NCBI GenBank assembly: GCA_019637355.1
Contig: JAHBVT010000001.1
Location: 806,001 to 870,000 of the forward strand
Origin: Gemmatimonadaceae bacterium
Lineage (GTDB): Bacteria; Gemmatimonadota; Gemmatimonadetes; Gemmatimonadales; Gemmatimonadaceae
Direction: 5' to 3'
Length of the DNA: 64,000 nucleotides
Made by a program: the position numbers and the translations under genes. A model generated the notes under the pieces. It had not been told where the DNA came from, did not search any database, and saw only the letters and a list, made by a program, of their open reading frames with translations. Positions 38,734 to 48,067 of this stretch are shown here, piece by piece (the first letter of the stretch is position 1; each line of letters begins with the position of its first letter).

Positions 38734-41700
38734 ATGCGCTTGCCCGTGAGACTCGCCCGCCATTCCGCCGTGGTTGCGGCCGCCCTGTTCGCTGGGTGCC
38801 TGGCCGCGCCGGCCGCCTTCGCCCAGGAACGTGTCACCCTCAAGGTCGCCGCGACGACCGACGTCCACGGCCGCCTCCGCGGCTGGGACTACGCCGCCGG
38901 TCGCGCCGACTCGTCCCGCGGTCTCGCGCGGGCCGCCACCATCGTGGACTCGCTGCGCCGAGTGGCGCGCGACCGCGTCATCCTCGTGGACGCCGGCGAC
39001 CTGCTGCAGGGCAACGCGATGACCTATGTGGCGGGCCGTGTGGACTCGCTGGCGCCGCATCCCGTCATCGCCGCGATGAACCTGATGCGCTACGACGCCG
39101 CGGCGGTGGGCAACCACGAGTTCAACTACGGGCTCGATCTCTTCGACCGCGCAGTCTCACAGGCGCGGTTTCCATTCCTTGCTGCCAACACGCGCCGTCT
39201 CGACGGCGGGCACCAGTACCCCGGCCGCACGATGGTGACCCGCGCCGGGGTGAAGGTCGCGATCATCGGCGCGACCACGCCCGGCTCGATGGTCTGGGAC
39301 CGCGACAACCTCAAGGATCGCCTCGTCGTCGACGACATCGTCGCGGCGCTGCCGGCCCAGGTGCAGGCCGCCCGCGCCGAGGGCGCGGACGTGGTAATCG
39401 TCGTCGCCCACGCCGGCCTCGAGGGCGTGACCTCGTACGATACCGTGGCGACCGGCCTGCCCAGCGAGAACCCGATGGCCCGCGTCGCCCGCGAGGTCGC
39501 CGGCATCGACGCCATCGTCATCGGCCACTCGCACCGCGAGGTCACCGACACGACGATCAACGGCGTGCTCGTCGTGCAGCCGCGCAACTGGGCCACCAGC
39601 GTGGCCATCGCGACCCTCGAGCTCGAGCGGCGCGACGGGCGCTGGGCGCTGGTCTCCAAGCGCGGCGAGACGGTGCAGGCGGCCGGCTGGCCCGAACAGC
39701 GCGCCCTGGTCCGGCTCGTGGAGCGCGCGCATCGCTCGGCCGTGCGCTACGCCACCGCGGTGATCGGACGGACCTCGACGGCCTGGATCACCGATTCCGC
39801 GCGGATGGTCGACCGCCCGATGATCGATCTCATCCAGGCCGTGCAGCGCCGCGAGTCGGGTGCCGAACTGAGTTTCGCGTCGGTGTTCACGACCGAGGCG
39901 CGCTTCGAGGCCGGGCCGATTACCGTCGAGCGCCTGGTGGCGCTCTATCCGTACGAGAACACTTTGCGTGCGCTGCGGCTCAGCGGCGCGCAGATCCGCG
40001 CCCACCTCGAGCACACGCAGCGCTACTGGGTGGTGGAGCGCGCCGCCGATGGCTCGTTGCGCGTGACCAACGACCGCAGCATCCCCGGCTACAACTACGA
40101 CGTGCTGGCGGGGCTCGACTACACCGTCGACCTCTCACAGCCAATGGGCCGGCGCATCGTGCGCCTCGAGCGCGACGGCCGTCCGGTCGCGGACACCGAC
40201 ACCTTCACCGTCGCGCTGAACAGCTACCGCGCCTCGGGCGGCGGTGGCTACGATATGCTCCGCGGCGCAGCGGTGGTCTATGAGGGTGGCCGCGAGATCC
40301 GGGAGCTCATCATCGAGGAGATCCGCCGGCGCGGGACGCTGGAGCCGGACGACGTCTTCGTGCGCAACTGGGAAATGCTGCTCCCGCGCCCGACGCTACG
40401 CTTGATCGCGATGAACGATATGCACGGCGCCTTCCGCCCTCGGCCCGACGGCAGCTGGGGCAACCGCGGCGGCTTCGCCGAGATCACGACGATGGTGCGC
40501 GCGGCGCAGGCGCAGTGCGCGCCGGTCTGCGTCACGCTCGTCCTCAGCGGCGGCGACCTGTTCACGGGGACGCCGCCGTCCGACCTCACCAAGGGCGCCG
40601 CCGTCGTGCCCGTCCTCAACGCCATCGGGTTCACGGCGCACGCGCTTGGCAACCACGAGTTCGACTACGGCCAGGACACGCTGCGCGCGCGGATGCGGCA
40701 GCTGACGGCGCCGATCCTCGGCGCCAACGTCACCTATGCTGACGGGTCCGACGTCGAGTGGATTCCCAACGACACCATTGTTCACACCGCGGCCGGTCGC
40801 GTGGGCATCGTCGGCATTGCCGATCCGGCCACGCCGCGCACCACGATGCCCAAGCACGTGGCCGACCTACGCTTCGCCCCGCCGGCGCCGGTGGTGGCGC
40901 GGCACGCGGCGTCGCTGCGGGCCCGCGGGGCGCAGCTGGTCGTCGTCGTGGCGCACCTCGGCGGGTTCTGCAACATCGACGACCCGGACGATTGTCGCGG
41001 CGAGATCTTCGAACTCGCGCGCACGCTGCCGCCGGGCGCCGTGGATGCCATCGTCTCCGGGCACACGCATTCGGCGGTGAACACCGTCGTCAATGGCATC
41101 CCGATCGTGCAGGCGCGCTCCAGCACGAGGGCGCTCGGCGTGATTGACCTTGACCCGTCCCGCCGCAGCGCGCCGCGGCGCCCGGAGGTGCGCGAGGTGG
41201 TCTCCGACAGCCTCACTCGCGATCCGCAGGTGGAGCCCCTCGTGGCGCGCGCGGTGGAGGCGGTGGCGCACATCGTGCGGGAGGTCATCGTCACCAGCGA
41301 GTCCCGTTTTCCCCGAGACGGTGCGCAGTACGCGCTGGGCAACCTCATCGCCGACGCGCAGCGCGCCGCCGGCAACGGCGACGTCGGCGTGATGAACAAC
41401 GGCGGTATCCGCGCGGAACTGCGTGCGGGACCGGTCACGTATGGGGACCTGCACGAGATCGCGCCCTTCGCCAACCGCCTCGTCGCCATCACCGTGCGCG
41501 GCGCCGCGCTGCGCCGGTATTTCGAGTCGCTGGTGGGCGGCGCGCGCATCAACGTCCACCTCAGCGGCGTCACGCTGGAGTACGACCCGCAGCGCCCCAG
41601 TGGCTCGCGTCTCGTGCGCGTGACGATGGCCGACGGCCGGGCGCTCAACGATTCTCGCAGCTATCGCATCGTGATGTCCGACTTCATCGCCGCTGGCGGT

Positions 41701-41850
41701 GATGGCGTCGCGCTGAGCGGGGGAGGCCCCGCGGAGGAACTCGGAGTGGTGGATCTCGACGCGCTGATCGCGCACCTGCGGCGTGCCCCGGGTGGCCGCC
41801 TTGCCCTCACCGACGCGCTGGCCGCGCCCCGCATCCGGAGCGTCCGATGA
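38734..41850 (+). CDS. Two-module 2',3'-cyclic phosphodiesterase / 5'-nucleotidase (YfkN-like)
   Basis: 1038 residues, a tandem fusion. Signal peptide 1-31 (ends APAAFAQ), so it acts in the periplasm or outside. Module 1 is CpdB-like: TTDVHGRLRGWD, GDLLQGN, GNHEFNYG, GHSH, then YPYENTLRALRLSG and GLDYTVDLSQPMG. Module 2, from about residue 560, is UshA-like: MNDMHGAFR, GGDLFTG, GNHEFDYG, GHTHSAVN, MNNGGIRAEL and HEIAPFANRLV. All metal-ligand motifs appear intact in both. Together they can take cyclic nucleotides to nucleosides and phosphate. It leads a four-gene operon with adenosine deaminase and PNP. Confidence 0.92.
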   Translation: MRLPVRLARHSAVVAAALFAGCLAAPAAFAQERVTLKVAATTDVHGRLRGWDYAAGRADSSRGLARAATIVDSLRRVARDRVILVDAGDLLQGNAMTYVAGRVDSLAPHPVIAAMNLMRYDAAAVGNHEFNYGLDLFDRAVSQARFPFLAANTRRLDGGHQYPGRTMVTRAGVKVAIIGATTPGSMVWDRDNLKDRLVVDDIVAALPAQVQAARAEGADVVIVVAHAGLEGVTSYDTVATGLPSENPMARVAREVAGIDAIVIGHSHREVTDTTINGVLVVQPRNWATSVAIATLELERRDGRWALVSKRGETVQAAGWPEQRALVRLVERAHRSAVRYATAVIGRTSTAWITDSARMVDRPMIDLIQAVQRRESGAELSFASVFTTEARFEAGPITVERLVALYPYENTLRALRLSGAQIRAHLEHTQRYWVVERAADGSLRVTNDRSIPGYNYDVLAGLDYTVDLSQPMGRRIVRLERDGRPVADTDTFTVALNSYRASGGGGYDMLRGAAVVYEGGREIRELIIEEIRRRGTLEPDDVFVRNWEMLLPRPTLRLIAMNDMHGAFRPRPDGSWGNRGGFAEITTMVRAAQAQCAPVCVTLVLSGGDLFTGTPPSDLTKGAAVVPVLNAIGFTAHALGNHEFDYGQDTLRARMRQLTAPILGANVTYADGSDVEWIPNDTIVHTAAGRVGIVGIADPATPRTTMPKHVADLRFAPPAPVVARHAASLRARGAQLVVVVAHLGGFCNIDDPDDCRGEIFELARTLPPGAVDAIVSGHTHSAVNTVVNGIPIVQARSSTRALGVIDLDPSRRSAPRRPEVREVVSDSLTRDPQVEPLVARAVEAVAHIVREVIVTSESRFPRDGAQYALGNLIADAQRAAGNGDVGVMNNGGIRAELRAGPVTYGDLHEIAPFANRLVAITVRGAALRRYFESLVGGARINVHLSGVTLEYDPQRPSGSRLVRVTMADGRALNDSRSYRIVMSDFIAAGGDGVALSGGGPAEELGVVDLDALIAHLRRAPGGRLALTDALAAPRIRSVR

Positions 41851-42083
41851 GCGGCACGCTGACCGTCTTCGTGAACGGCAACACCGTCGTCGTGCCGGCG
41901 ACGGCCACCGTGCTCGATGCCGTCGCCGCCGCCGATGCGGCGGCCGCCGAGGCGATCCGGGGCGGCTCGCGCGGCGTCGTGGACAGCCGCGGGCTTGGCG
42001 TCGCGCCCGACGCTGCGCTGTCCGGCGGATTCGTGATGCGCGTCGTCAGTGCCCGCGCCGCGCGTGACGGACAAGACGCGTGA
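41847..42083 (+). CDS. Small conserved-looking protein of unknown function in a purine-salvage operon
   Basis: 78 residues, no signal peptide and no cysteines. Its ATG overlaps the nucleotidase stop (ATGA) and its stop overlaps the adenosine deaminase GTG (GTGA), so it is a genuine translated gene. It starts TLTVFVNGNTVVVPATATVL, which resembles a beta-grasp/ThiS-like opening, and has VVDSRGLGVAPDAALSGGFV in the second half. There is no C-terminal Gly-Gly, so it is not a classical sulfur carrier. Function unknown. Confidence 0.7.
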   Translation: MSGTLTVFVNGNTVVVPATATVLDAVAAADAAAAEAIRGGSRGVVDSRGLGVAPDAALSGGFVMRVVSARAARDGQDA

Positions 42084-43123
42084 CGCCGCTGACCCGCGCG
42101 CTGCTCGCGCAGCTCCCGAAGGCCGAACTGCACTGCCACCTCGACGGCTCGCTGCGCCCCGCGACGATGCTCGAACTCGCGCGCGACCAGCGTGTGACCC
42201 TGCCCGAGGATGACCCTGACGCCCTGCGCGACTTTATGCGCGTGGATGACGCCCGGAACCTCGAGGACTACCTCGCGCGCTTCGGCTACACGCTGAGCGT
42301 GATGCAGACCGCCGAGGCGATGGAGCGCATCGCCTACGAACTCGGCGAGGACTGCGCCACGGAAGGCGTGCGCTACCTCGAGGCCCGCTACGCGCCGGTG
42401 CTCAACGTCGAGGGCGGGCTCTCGCTCGCCGAGGCGGTCGAGGCGCCGCTGCGCGGCTTGGCGCGCGCCGAGCGCGAGTACGGCATCGTCGCACGCGTCA
42501 TCATCTGTGGCATTCGCAATATGCCGCCCGAAGTCTCGCTCGGGCTCGCCCGCCTCGCGGTGGACTTCAAGGACCGCGGCGTCGTCGGCTTCGACCTCGC
42601 CGGCGGCGAGGCCGGCCATCCCGCCGAGCGGCACAAGGCGGCGTTCGACTACGCGCAGGCGCACGGCTTGCCCTGCACCTGCCACGCCGGCGAGGGTGCC
42701 GGCGCGGAGTCCGTGGCCTCGGCGATGCATCACTGCCACGCGCACCGCATCGGGCACGGCACGCGGCTCATCGAGGATCCTGCGTTGATGGCCGAGGCCA
42801 AGGCCAGCGGCGTCGCCATTGAGTGCTGCCTCACCAGCAACCTGCAGACGCACGCCGTGCAGGAACTCGCGCTGCATCCGCTGCGGCAGTACTTCGATGC
42901 CGGGCTCCACGTCTCGCTGAACACGGACAATCGCCTGATGAGCGGCACCGACCTCGTGACCGAGTACGGACTGGCGGCGTCGCAACTGCACTTCAGCTTC
43001 GACGAGCTTTGCCGCCTGGCGCGGTCCGGCTTCGAGAGCGCCTTCCTTCCGGAGGCCGAGCGCGCGGCACTGCTGCAGCGCGTGGACCGCGAGATCGACG
43101 CGCTGCGCCGGAGCGCCGCGTGA
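42080..43123 (+). CDS. add: Adenosine deaminase
   Basis: 347 residues. It deaminates adenosine to inosine with a zinc ion. Metal and catalytic motifs: HCHLDGS near residue 18, CHAGEGAGA, HRIGHGTRL and SLNTDNRLMSG. GTG start with a GTGA overlap of the upstream 78-residue gene. It sits between a nucleotidase and PNP, so adenosine released outside and imported would flow to inosine and hypoxanthine. No nucleoside transporter is in the window. Confidence 0.95.
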   Translation: MTPLTRALLAQLPKAELHCHLDGSLRPATMLELARDQRVTLPEDDPDALRDFMRVDDARNLEDYLARFGYTLSVMQTAEAMERIAYELGEDCATEGVRYLEARYAPVLNVEGGLSLAEAVEAPLRGLARAEREYGIVARVIICGIRNMPPEVSLGLARLAVDFKDRGVVGFDLAGGEAGHPAERHKAAFDYAQAHGLPCTCHAGEGAGAESVASAMHHCHAHRIGHGTRLIEDPALMAEAKASGVAIECCLTSNLQTHAVQELALHPLRQYFDAGLHVSLNTDNRLMSGTDLVTEYGLAASQLHFSFDELCRLARSGFESAFLPEAERAALLQRVDREIDALRRSAA

Positions 43124-43956
43124 GTGCCGCCGCGCAGGACCACGGCGCGACTGCCGCCCGCGCCGCTGCCGACGCGGTGCGCGCACGGCTCGGCGTGACG
43201 TCGCCGGCGGCCGCCATCGTGCTGGGCTCCGGGCTCGGTGGCCTTGCCGAGCGCGTGGCCAATGCGCGTCGCGTGCCGTATGCCGAGATCCCGGGATTCC
43301 ACGCCCCCGGCGTGGAAGGGCACCGCGGCGAGTTGATCGCCGGCACGCTCGGCGGGCGCGAAGTGCTGCTGCTGGCCGGACGCTTCCATATGTATGAGGG
43401 CCACAGCGCGCAGGTGGCGGCGTTCCCCGTGCGCGTCGTGCACGGGCTCGGCGCGCAGGTGCTGTTCGTCTCCAACGCGGCCGGCGGCATCAACCGGGCG
43501 TTCCCGCCGGGCACGCTGATGATGATCGTGGACCATCTCAACCTGCAGTTCCGCAATCCGCTGGAAGGCCGCGTGGAGCCGGGTGACATTCGCTTTCCGG
43601 ATATGAGCGCGCCGTATGCGCCGCGGCTCCAGGCGCTGCTGGATGCCGCCGCCGCCGAGGTCGGGCTGACGTTGGCGCGCGGAGTGTATGCCGGGCTGCT
43701 CGGGCCCACCTACGAGACGCCGGCCGAGGTGCGGATGCTCGCGACGCTCGGAGCCGACGCCGTCGGGATGAGCACCGTACCCGAAACCATCGTTGCGCGC
43801 GCGATCGGGATGGAGGTCGCCGGGGTTTCCTGCATCACCAATCCGGCGGCCGGCATCAGCGAGACGCCGCTGAATCACGCCGAGGTGATGGACGAAGGCC
43901 GCAAGGCCGGCGCGGCGTTCTGCGGCCTGGTCGAGCGCTGGGTGGCGAAGCTCTAG
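43120..43956 (+). CDS. punA: Purine nucleoside phosphorylase (class I)
   Basis: 278 residues, trimeric inosine/guanosine PNP. It uses phosphate to split nucleosides into base plus ribose-1-phosphate. Motifs: VLGSGLGGLAERV, GELIAGTLGG, GRFHMYEGHS, SNAAGGIN, GPTYETPAEVRML and CITNPAAGIS. The true start is GTG 43120 (MSAAAQDHG), overlapping the add stop by four bases; a longer in-frame reading from 42823 is antisense-type noise within add. Confidence 0.94.
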   Translation: MSAAAQDHGATAARAAADAVRARLGVTSPAAAIVLGSGLGGLAERVANARRVPYAEIPGFHAPGVEGHRGELIAGTLGGREVLLLAGRFHMYEGHSAQVAAFPVRVVHGLGAQVLFVSNAAGGINRAFPPGTLMMIVDHLNLQFRNPLEGRVEPGDIRFPDMSAPYAPRLQALLDAAAAEVGLTLARGVYAGLLGPTYETPAEVRMLATLGADAVGMSTVPETIVARAIGMEVAGVSCITNPAAGISETPLNHAEVMDEGRKAGAAFCGLVERWVAKL

Positions 43957-43970
43957 CGACGGGGCGGCGG

Positions 43971-44003
43971 GCGCGGCACTCGCGCGGCACTCGCGCGGCA
44001 CTC
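43971..44003. repeat. Three perfect 11-bp tandem repeats
   Basis: GCGCGGCACTC occurs three times without interruption, 47 bp upstream of the sigma-54-type regulator gene. The period equals one helical turn, so proteins bound to it would stack on one face of the DNA. It may be a regulator binding array or a slippage tract. Confidence 0.8.
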
Positions 44004-44050
44004 GGGGGTAGGAGGCGGACGCCCCGCTGGATCCCCCGCCTCCGAAGGAA

Positions 44051-45406
44051 ATGACCGAGCTCGCACTGGACCTGCTCGTCGTGGACGACGAGCCTGCCCT
44101 CCGTGAAGTGTTGGCCCTGCGCCTCAGCGGCTGGGGCTGCCGCGTGCGCACGGCGGCCGATGCCAAGGAAGCCGATGCCGCGCTCCGGCAGGCGGGAGCC
44201 GATCTCGTGCTCAGTGACGTCGTGATGCCCGGCATCTCCGGCATCGACCTGCTGCGCGTGCTGCGGGCGCGGGACGCACAACAGCGCGTAGTCCTGATGA
44301 CCGCGCACGCCAACGTGGACGCGGCCGTGGAGGCAATGAAGGCGGGCGCCGTGGACTTCCTCACAAAGCCGATCGACTACGACGCGCTCCGGGCGCTGCT
44401 GGAGCGGGTGAGCGCCGAGCGTCGCCAGCGCGACAACGACCGGGCGCTGGACGCCCAGCTCGGCGAGACGCCGTCCGCGCTGGTGGGCGAGAGCCGTGCC
44501 ATCCGCGATGTGCGTGCCCAGGTGCTGCGCGTGGCCAGCAGCGACGCCTCGGCGCTGCTGCTCGGCGAGAGTGGCACCGGCAAGGAAGTCACGGCACGGA
44601 TGATCCACGAGGCCAGCGCCCGACGCGCACGGCCGTTCGTGGCGCTGAACGCCGCAGCGTTGCCCGACGGGCTGGTGGAAGCCGAGCTGTTTGGGCACGA
44701 GGCGGGCGCCTTCACCGGGGCGGTGAAGGCACGCGCCGGATGCTTCGAACTGGCCAACGGCGGGACGCTGCTGCTCGACGAACTCGCCGAGATGCCGGTG
44801 GCGCTGCAGCCTAAGCTGCTCCGCGTACTCGAGGATGGGCGCGTGCGGCGGCTCGGCGCCGCGAAAGAGGTCGACTTCGACGTGCGCGTGATTGCGGCCA
44901 CCAATCGCGGCGTCGCCGAGGCCGTCTCGTCCGGGCGGCTGCGCTCAGACCTGCTGTACCGGCTGAACGTCTTTGAAATCGTGCTGCCGACGCTCCGCGA
45001 GCGCGAGGACGACATCCCCCTGCTCGTGCGCTACTTCCTGAAGCAGGTGAACGCGCGGCACGGCGCGTCGGTGGAAGGCATCCGCGAGGAGGCGCTGGCC
45101 TTGCTGCGTGCCTGGCACTGGCCGGGCAACGTGCGTGAGTTACGCAACGTCGTGGAGCGCGCCGTCGTGATGGCGGGCGAGGGCTGGATTGAGGTCACGC
45201 ATCTGCCGCCGCACATCCAGCGGCCAACGGGCGACCGCGACCGCCCGATCGAGTTGCCCGCTGGCGCCACGCTGGCGGACGCCGAGCGCGTGCTCGTGCT
45301 CGAGACGCTGGAGCGCGCCGGGCACAACAAAGCCGAGGCCGCCCGGCGGCTCGGGCTCGACGTGAAGACGATCCGCAACAAACTGCGCGCCTGGGGGCTG
45401 GGGTGA
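44051..45406 (+). CDS. NtrC-family sigma-54-dependent response regulator (GlrR-like)
   Basis: 451 residues. Receiver with [10 protein letters not shown] and phospho-Asp56 ([10 protein letters not shown]), Lys in LTKPID. AAA+ domain with Walker A GESGTGKE at about 172-179, the sigma-54 contact loop GAFTGA near 218, and Walker [14 protein letters not shown] Fis-type helix-turn-helix ends the protein ([20 protein letters not shown]). It is coupled to the kinase gene by a four-base overlap. Targets are unknown; presence of the GAFTGA loop means it should activate sigma-54 promoters. Confidence 0.94.
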   Translation: MTELALDLLVVDDEPALREVLALRLSGWGCRVRTAADAKEADAALRQAGADLVLSDVVMPGISGIDLLRVLRARDAQQRVVLMTAHANVDAAVEAMKAGAVDFLTKPIDYDALRALLERVSAERRQRDNDRALDAQLGETPSALVGESRAIRDVRAQVLRVASSDASALLLGESGTGKEVTARMIHEASARRARPFVALNAAALPDGLVEAELFGHEAGAFTGAVKARAGCFELANGGTLLLDELAEMPVALQPKLLRVLEDGRVRRLGAAKEVDFDVRVIAATNRGVAEAVSSGRLRSDLLYRLNVFEIVLPTLREREDDIPLLVRYFLKQVNARHGASVEGIREEALALLRAWHWPGNVRELRNVVERAVVMAGEGWIEVTHLPPHIQRPTGDRDRPIELPAGATLADAERVLVLETLERAGHNKAEAARRLGLDVKTIRNKLRAWGLG

Positions 45407-46842
45407 CCATTCGCGGCCGGTTGGCGCTGGTGCTCGCCGTCAACGCGCTGCTCGTTGCGGCGTTGGTGGCCGTGCACGCGCGTACGGCCAACCGCAGCGA
45501 TTGGCTCGCGCGCGCGCTCGCAGACGTCTCGGCGCAGCTCGTGCTCTCCAGCGCCCAGCTCGCCACGCGCGCGCAGCAGCTCGACGAGTCGCTCGCCAAG
45601 TACGCGATTACGCGGGATGCGGGCTATCGCGAGCGTGCGGCCGAACTGCGTGCCGCAATCGGCGTCGAGTTGGAGCAGCTGGCCGCCCTAGAGCTGGAAG
45701 AGGACGAGGCTGCGGCGCTCGCGACGGTGGGACGCCAGTGGCTCGATGCGCGTGCGGCCACGTCGGCCGTGGCCGTGCCGGGCCGCGCCTCGGCCGCTGG
45801 GCAGGAGGCCGCGCATCGGGCACTCGAAGCGTTCACGCTGGCCGTCGCCGACCTCGGCAACCGTGCCCGCGTCGTGATGCGCGCGCGCGTCGCGGCGGCG
45901 TCAGACGCGGCCGACCGCGCCCAACGTCTCTCGCTGCTGCTGGCGGCCCTCGCCACGCTGCTGGCCCTGTTCTCGGCGCTGATGCTCTCGCGGGCCATCG
46001 TCGATCCACTGCGCCGCCTCGTGCGGGGCACCGAAGAGGTCGCGCAGGGCCGCTTTGACCATCGTCTCGCACCAGAGCGCGGCGCAGAGTTTGCATTGGT
46101 GGCCGGGGCGTTCAATGGGATGACGGAGCGCCTGGGCGCGCTCGACAAGATGAAGCGCGAGTTCGTCTCGAACGTCTCGCACGACCTCAAGTCGCCGCTG
46201 GCCTCGCTCCGCGAATCCGGCGACGTGCTCCTGGACGGCGTCGCGGGCCCGCTGACGCCGCAGCAGCGCCGTGTGCTCACGCTGCAACGCGAGAGTGCCG
46301 ATCGGTTGGGCCGGATGATTGCCAAGTTGCTCGAGCTGTCGCGGCTTGAGGCTGAGCCGGCGCTGGTCCAGGCGCCGCTCGACCTCGCGCGGATCGCGCA
46401 CGCCGCGGCGCGACAGGCAGAGCCCGTCGCCACTGCGCGCGGGCAGCGCCTGCGCGTGCAGGTCTCGGGCGCGGTGCCGGTGGTCGGGGACGAAGACGCG
46501 CTGCGCTCCCTGCTCGACAACCTCATCGAGAACGCGCTGAAGTTCTCACCGGACGCGGCGGAGATTGAGATTATTGCGGCCGCGGACGGCACCCAGGCCA
46601 TGCTGCAGGTCTGCGACCGCGGCCCAGGCGTGCCGGAGGCCGAGCGCGGGCGGATCTTCGAGCGCTTCCAGCAGACGGCGGCGGGCCGCAACGTGACGGC
46701 TCGGGGCGTCGGACTCGGCCTCACCATCTGCCGCGAGATTGCTCGGGCGCACGGCGGACGCATCGGCGTGCGGGCGCGCGCGGGTGGCGGGAGCGTGTTC
46801 GAGGTGTCGTTGCCGCTCACCGCCGCCGCGGTGGCCGCGTGA
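45403..46842 (+). CDS. Sensor histidine kinase, partner of the NtrC-like regulator (GlrK-like)
   Basis: 479 residues. Membrane helix at 5-24, a mainly helical periplasmic region of about 150 residues (4-helix-bundle type, rich in Ala/Arg), a second helix near 180-202, HAMP, then HisKA (REFVSNVSHDLKSPLASLRE) and HATPase (NLIENALKFSP, DRGPGVPEAERGRIFERF, GVGLGLTICRE). GTG start overlaps the regulator stop (GTGA). The domain layout and gene order resemble GlrK. Confidence 0.92.
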   Translation: MTIRGRLALVLAVNALLVAALVAVHARTANRSDWLARALADVSAQLVLSSAQLATRAQQLDESLAKYAITRDAGYRERAAELRAAIGVELEQLAALELEEDEAAALATVGRQWLDARAATSAVAVPGRASAAGQEAAHRALEAFTLAVADLGNRARVVMRARVAAASDAADRAQRLSLLLAALATLLALFSALMLSRAIVDPLRRLVRGTEEVAQGRFDHRLAPERGAEFALVAGAFNGMTERLGALDKMKREFVSNVSHDLKSPLASLRESGDVLLDGVAGPLTPQQRRVLTLQRESADRLGRMIAKLLELSRLEAEPALVQAPLDLARIAHAAARQAEPVATARGQRLRVQVSGAVPVVGDEDALRSLLDNLIENALKFSPDAAEIEIIAAADGTQAMLQVCDRGPGVPEAERGRIFERFQQTAAGRNVTARGVGLGLTICREIARAHGGRIGVRARAGGGSVFEVSLPLTAAAVAA

Positions 46843-47426
46843 TGCGCCGGCGCCTGCACGTCGCGCTGCCGCTCGGCGCCGTCCTCGCGCTGGGGCTGGC
46901 CTGCGTCAACGCGCCGATCGCCAGGCCGCTCGCGGCCGGCAACTGTCGCGCCGCCGTCGAGGCCTTCGCCGGCGACCTGCGCGCGCAGAACGATCCCGCC
47001 GCACTGCGTCTCGTCGCCCGCGCCTACGCAACGCCAGACTGCGAGGCCTGGGCGCCGGACTCTGCCGTGCTGATGCTGGAGCGCGCCACGCTGATCGATG
47101 GCAAGCCCAGCGTCGACGATCGCCGCCTCGACGGCCTGCTGCGCAGCCTGCTTGGCGAACGCGAGCGACTCCGGAGCACCATCGCGCTGCACGAACGGAT
47201 CGTCGCGGCCAGCGAGGAGGAGTTGGCCGCGCTGCGCGCCGAGCGCGATGACCTCGCCGCGAGCGCGCTGCGAAGCGCCGAGTACACGCGCTCGCTCCAG
47301 GACCGCGTGGCGCAGCTCGAGGTGACGCTCGATGGATTGCGCGCGCAACTGCAGTCGCTCACCGAGGAACTCGAGGCGCTCAAGCAGGTGGATCTGCGCG
47401 GTCGGCCCGACCTGCGCGGCCGCTGA
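46842..47426 (+). CDS. Coiled-coil lipoprotein (QseG-like) of the two-component cluster
   Basis: 194 residues. MRRRLHVALPLGAVLALGLAC is a lipoprotein signal with Cys at about 21. A small helical domain with two Cys (NCRAAVEAF, PDCEAWAPDS) is followed by a long coiled coil at about 85-185 (ERERLRSTIALHERIVAASE, RSLQDRVAQLEVTLDGLR). It is coupled to the kinase by a one-base TGATG overlap (GTG at 46839 is the alternative start). In enterobacteria the lipoprotein QseG sits with GlrK/GlrR; similarity here is of type and position, not clear sequence identity. Confidence 0.72.
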   Translation: MRRRLHVALPLGAVLALGLACVNAPIARPLAAGNCRAAVEAFAGDLRAQNDPAALRLVARAYATPDCEAWAPDSAVLMLERATLIDGKPSVDDRRLDGLLRSLLGERERLRSTIALHERIVAASEEELAALRAERDDLAASALRSAEYTRSLQDRVAQLEVTLDGLRAQLQSLTEELEALKQVDLRGRPDLRGR

Positions 47427-47433
47427 ACGCCGA

Positions 47434-47463
47434 GGGGCGACCGTCCACTCGGACGGTCGCCCC
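47434..47463. terminator. Perfect 13-bp hairpin between convergent genes
   Basis: GGGGCGACCGTCC at 47434-47446 pairs with 47451-47463 around loop ACTC. It lies between the QseG-like gene and the small secreted protein gene, so it could terminate both strands, although neither side has a U-tract. Confidence 0.7.
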
Positions 47464-47490
47464 GTGATTCGACGTGATCGGCGCGCGGCC

Positions 47491-47850
47491 TTACTCGCCG
47501 GCGGTCACTGCGACGTCTCCCTTGCACTCCGCGGTCCCGGCCTTCAGCGTCAGCGCGTGGCGACCTGGGGCCGCAGACTCGGCGTTCAGCTTGACCGTGA
47601 TCGCGCCGTCGGCATCGCGCGCCACCGAGACGACGCGCACCCGGGCTTCCGGCGCGAACTCCGCCGTGAGCTGTCCTTCCATCGGCTCGGACGCGCGGAC
47701 CTTCAGATCCTGATCGCCAGCGCGGATCACGACGGTGCCATCCGTGGTCACGGTGCAGGCGGCAGGTGTCGCCGACGCCTCGAGGTTCGAGCCGTACAGT
47801 GCGAGCGCGGCAACGGCGGCGACGCCAGCAATCTTGATGAGCTTCGGCAT
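47491..47850 (-). CDS. Small secreted protein of unknown function
   Basis: 119 residues. MPKLIKIAGVAAVAALALYGS is a signal peptide; the mature part is about 95 residues, predicted mainly beta, with two cysteines (AACTVTT and AECKGDV) likely forming a disulfide. The pattern (GTVVIRAGDQDLKVRA, RVVSVARDADGAITVKL, GRHALTLKAG) suggests an Ig-like or similar sandwich. The start at 47850 has GGGAGAG upstream. The 217 bases before it, up to the peptidase gene stop, hold no other gene that I can see. Confidence 0.65.
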   Translation of the reverse strand: MPKLIKIAGVAAVAALALYGSNLEASATPAACTVTTDGTVVIRAGDQDLKVRASEPMEGQLTAEFAPEARVRVVSVARDADGAITVKLNAESAAPGRHALTLKAGTAECKGDVAVTAGE

Positions 47851-48067
47851 TGGGGTCTCTCCCTTGGTCTGCGGATGACTGGGCGAAGCCGGTTGCCTCG
47901 CCCCCGTGACCTCCAGGGAATGCACGGCTGATGCCGCAGCGAGAATCTTGCGTAACCCGTTGCGGGTCAGCGTCTTCTGCCGATCAACGGTCAGTCCGGA
48001 GCCGCCTCAATGCCGGGGAATCAGGGAATTTCTCCCAGACCGCGCGCCTCGGCTGCGCTGCTGCGCG

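Noticed and set aside
43971-44003. CRISPR-like array
   Set aside because: Three contiguous 11-bp units without spacers are a simple tandem repeat, not a CRISPR. No cas genes in the window.
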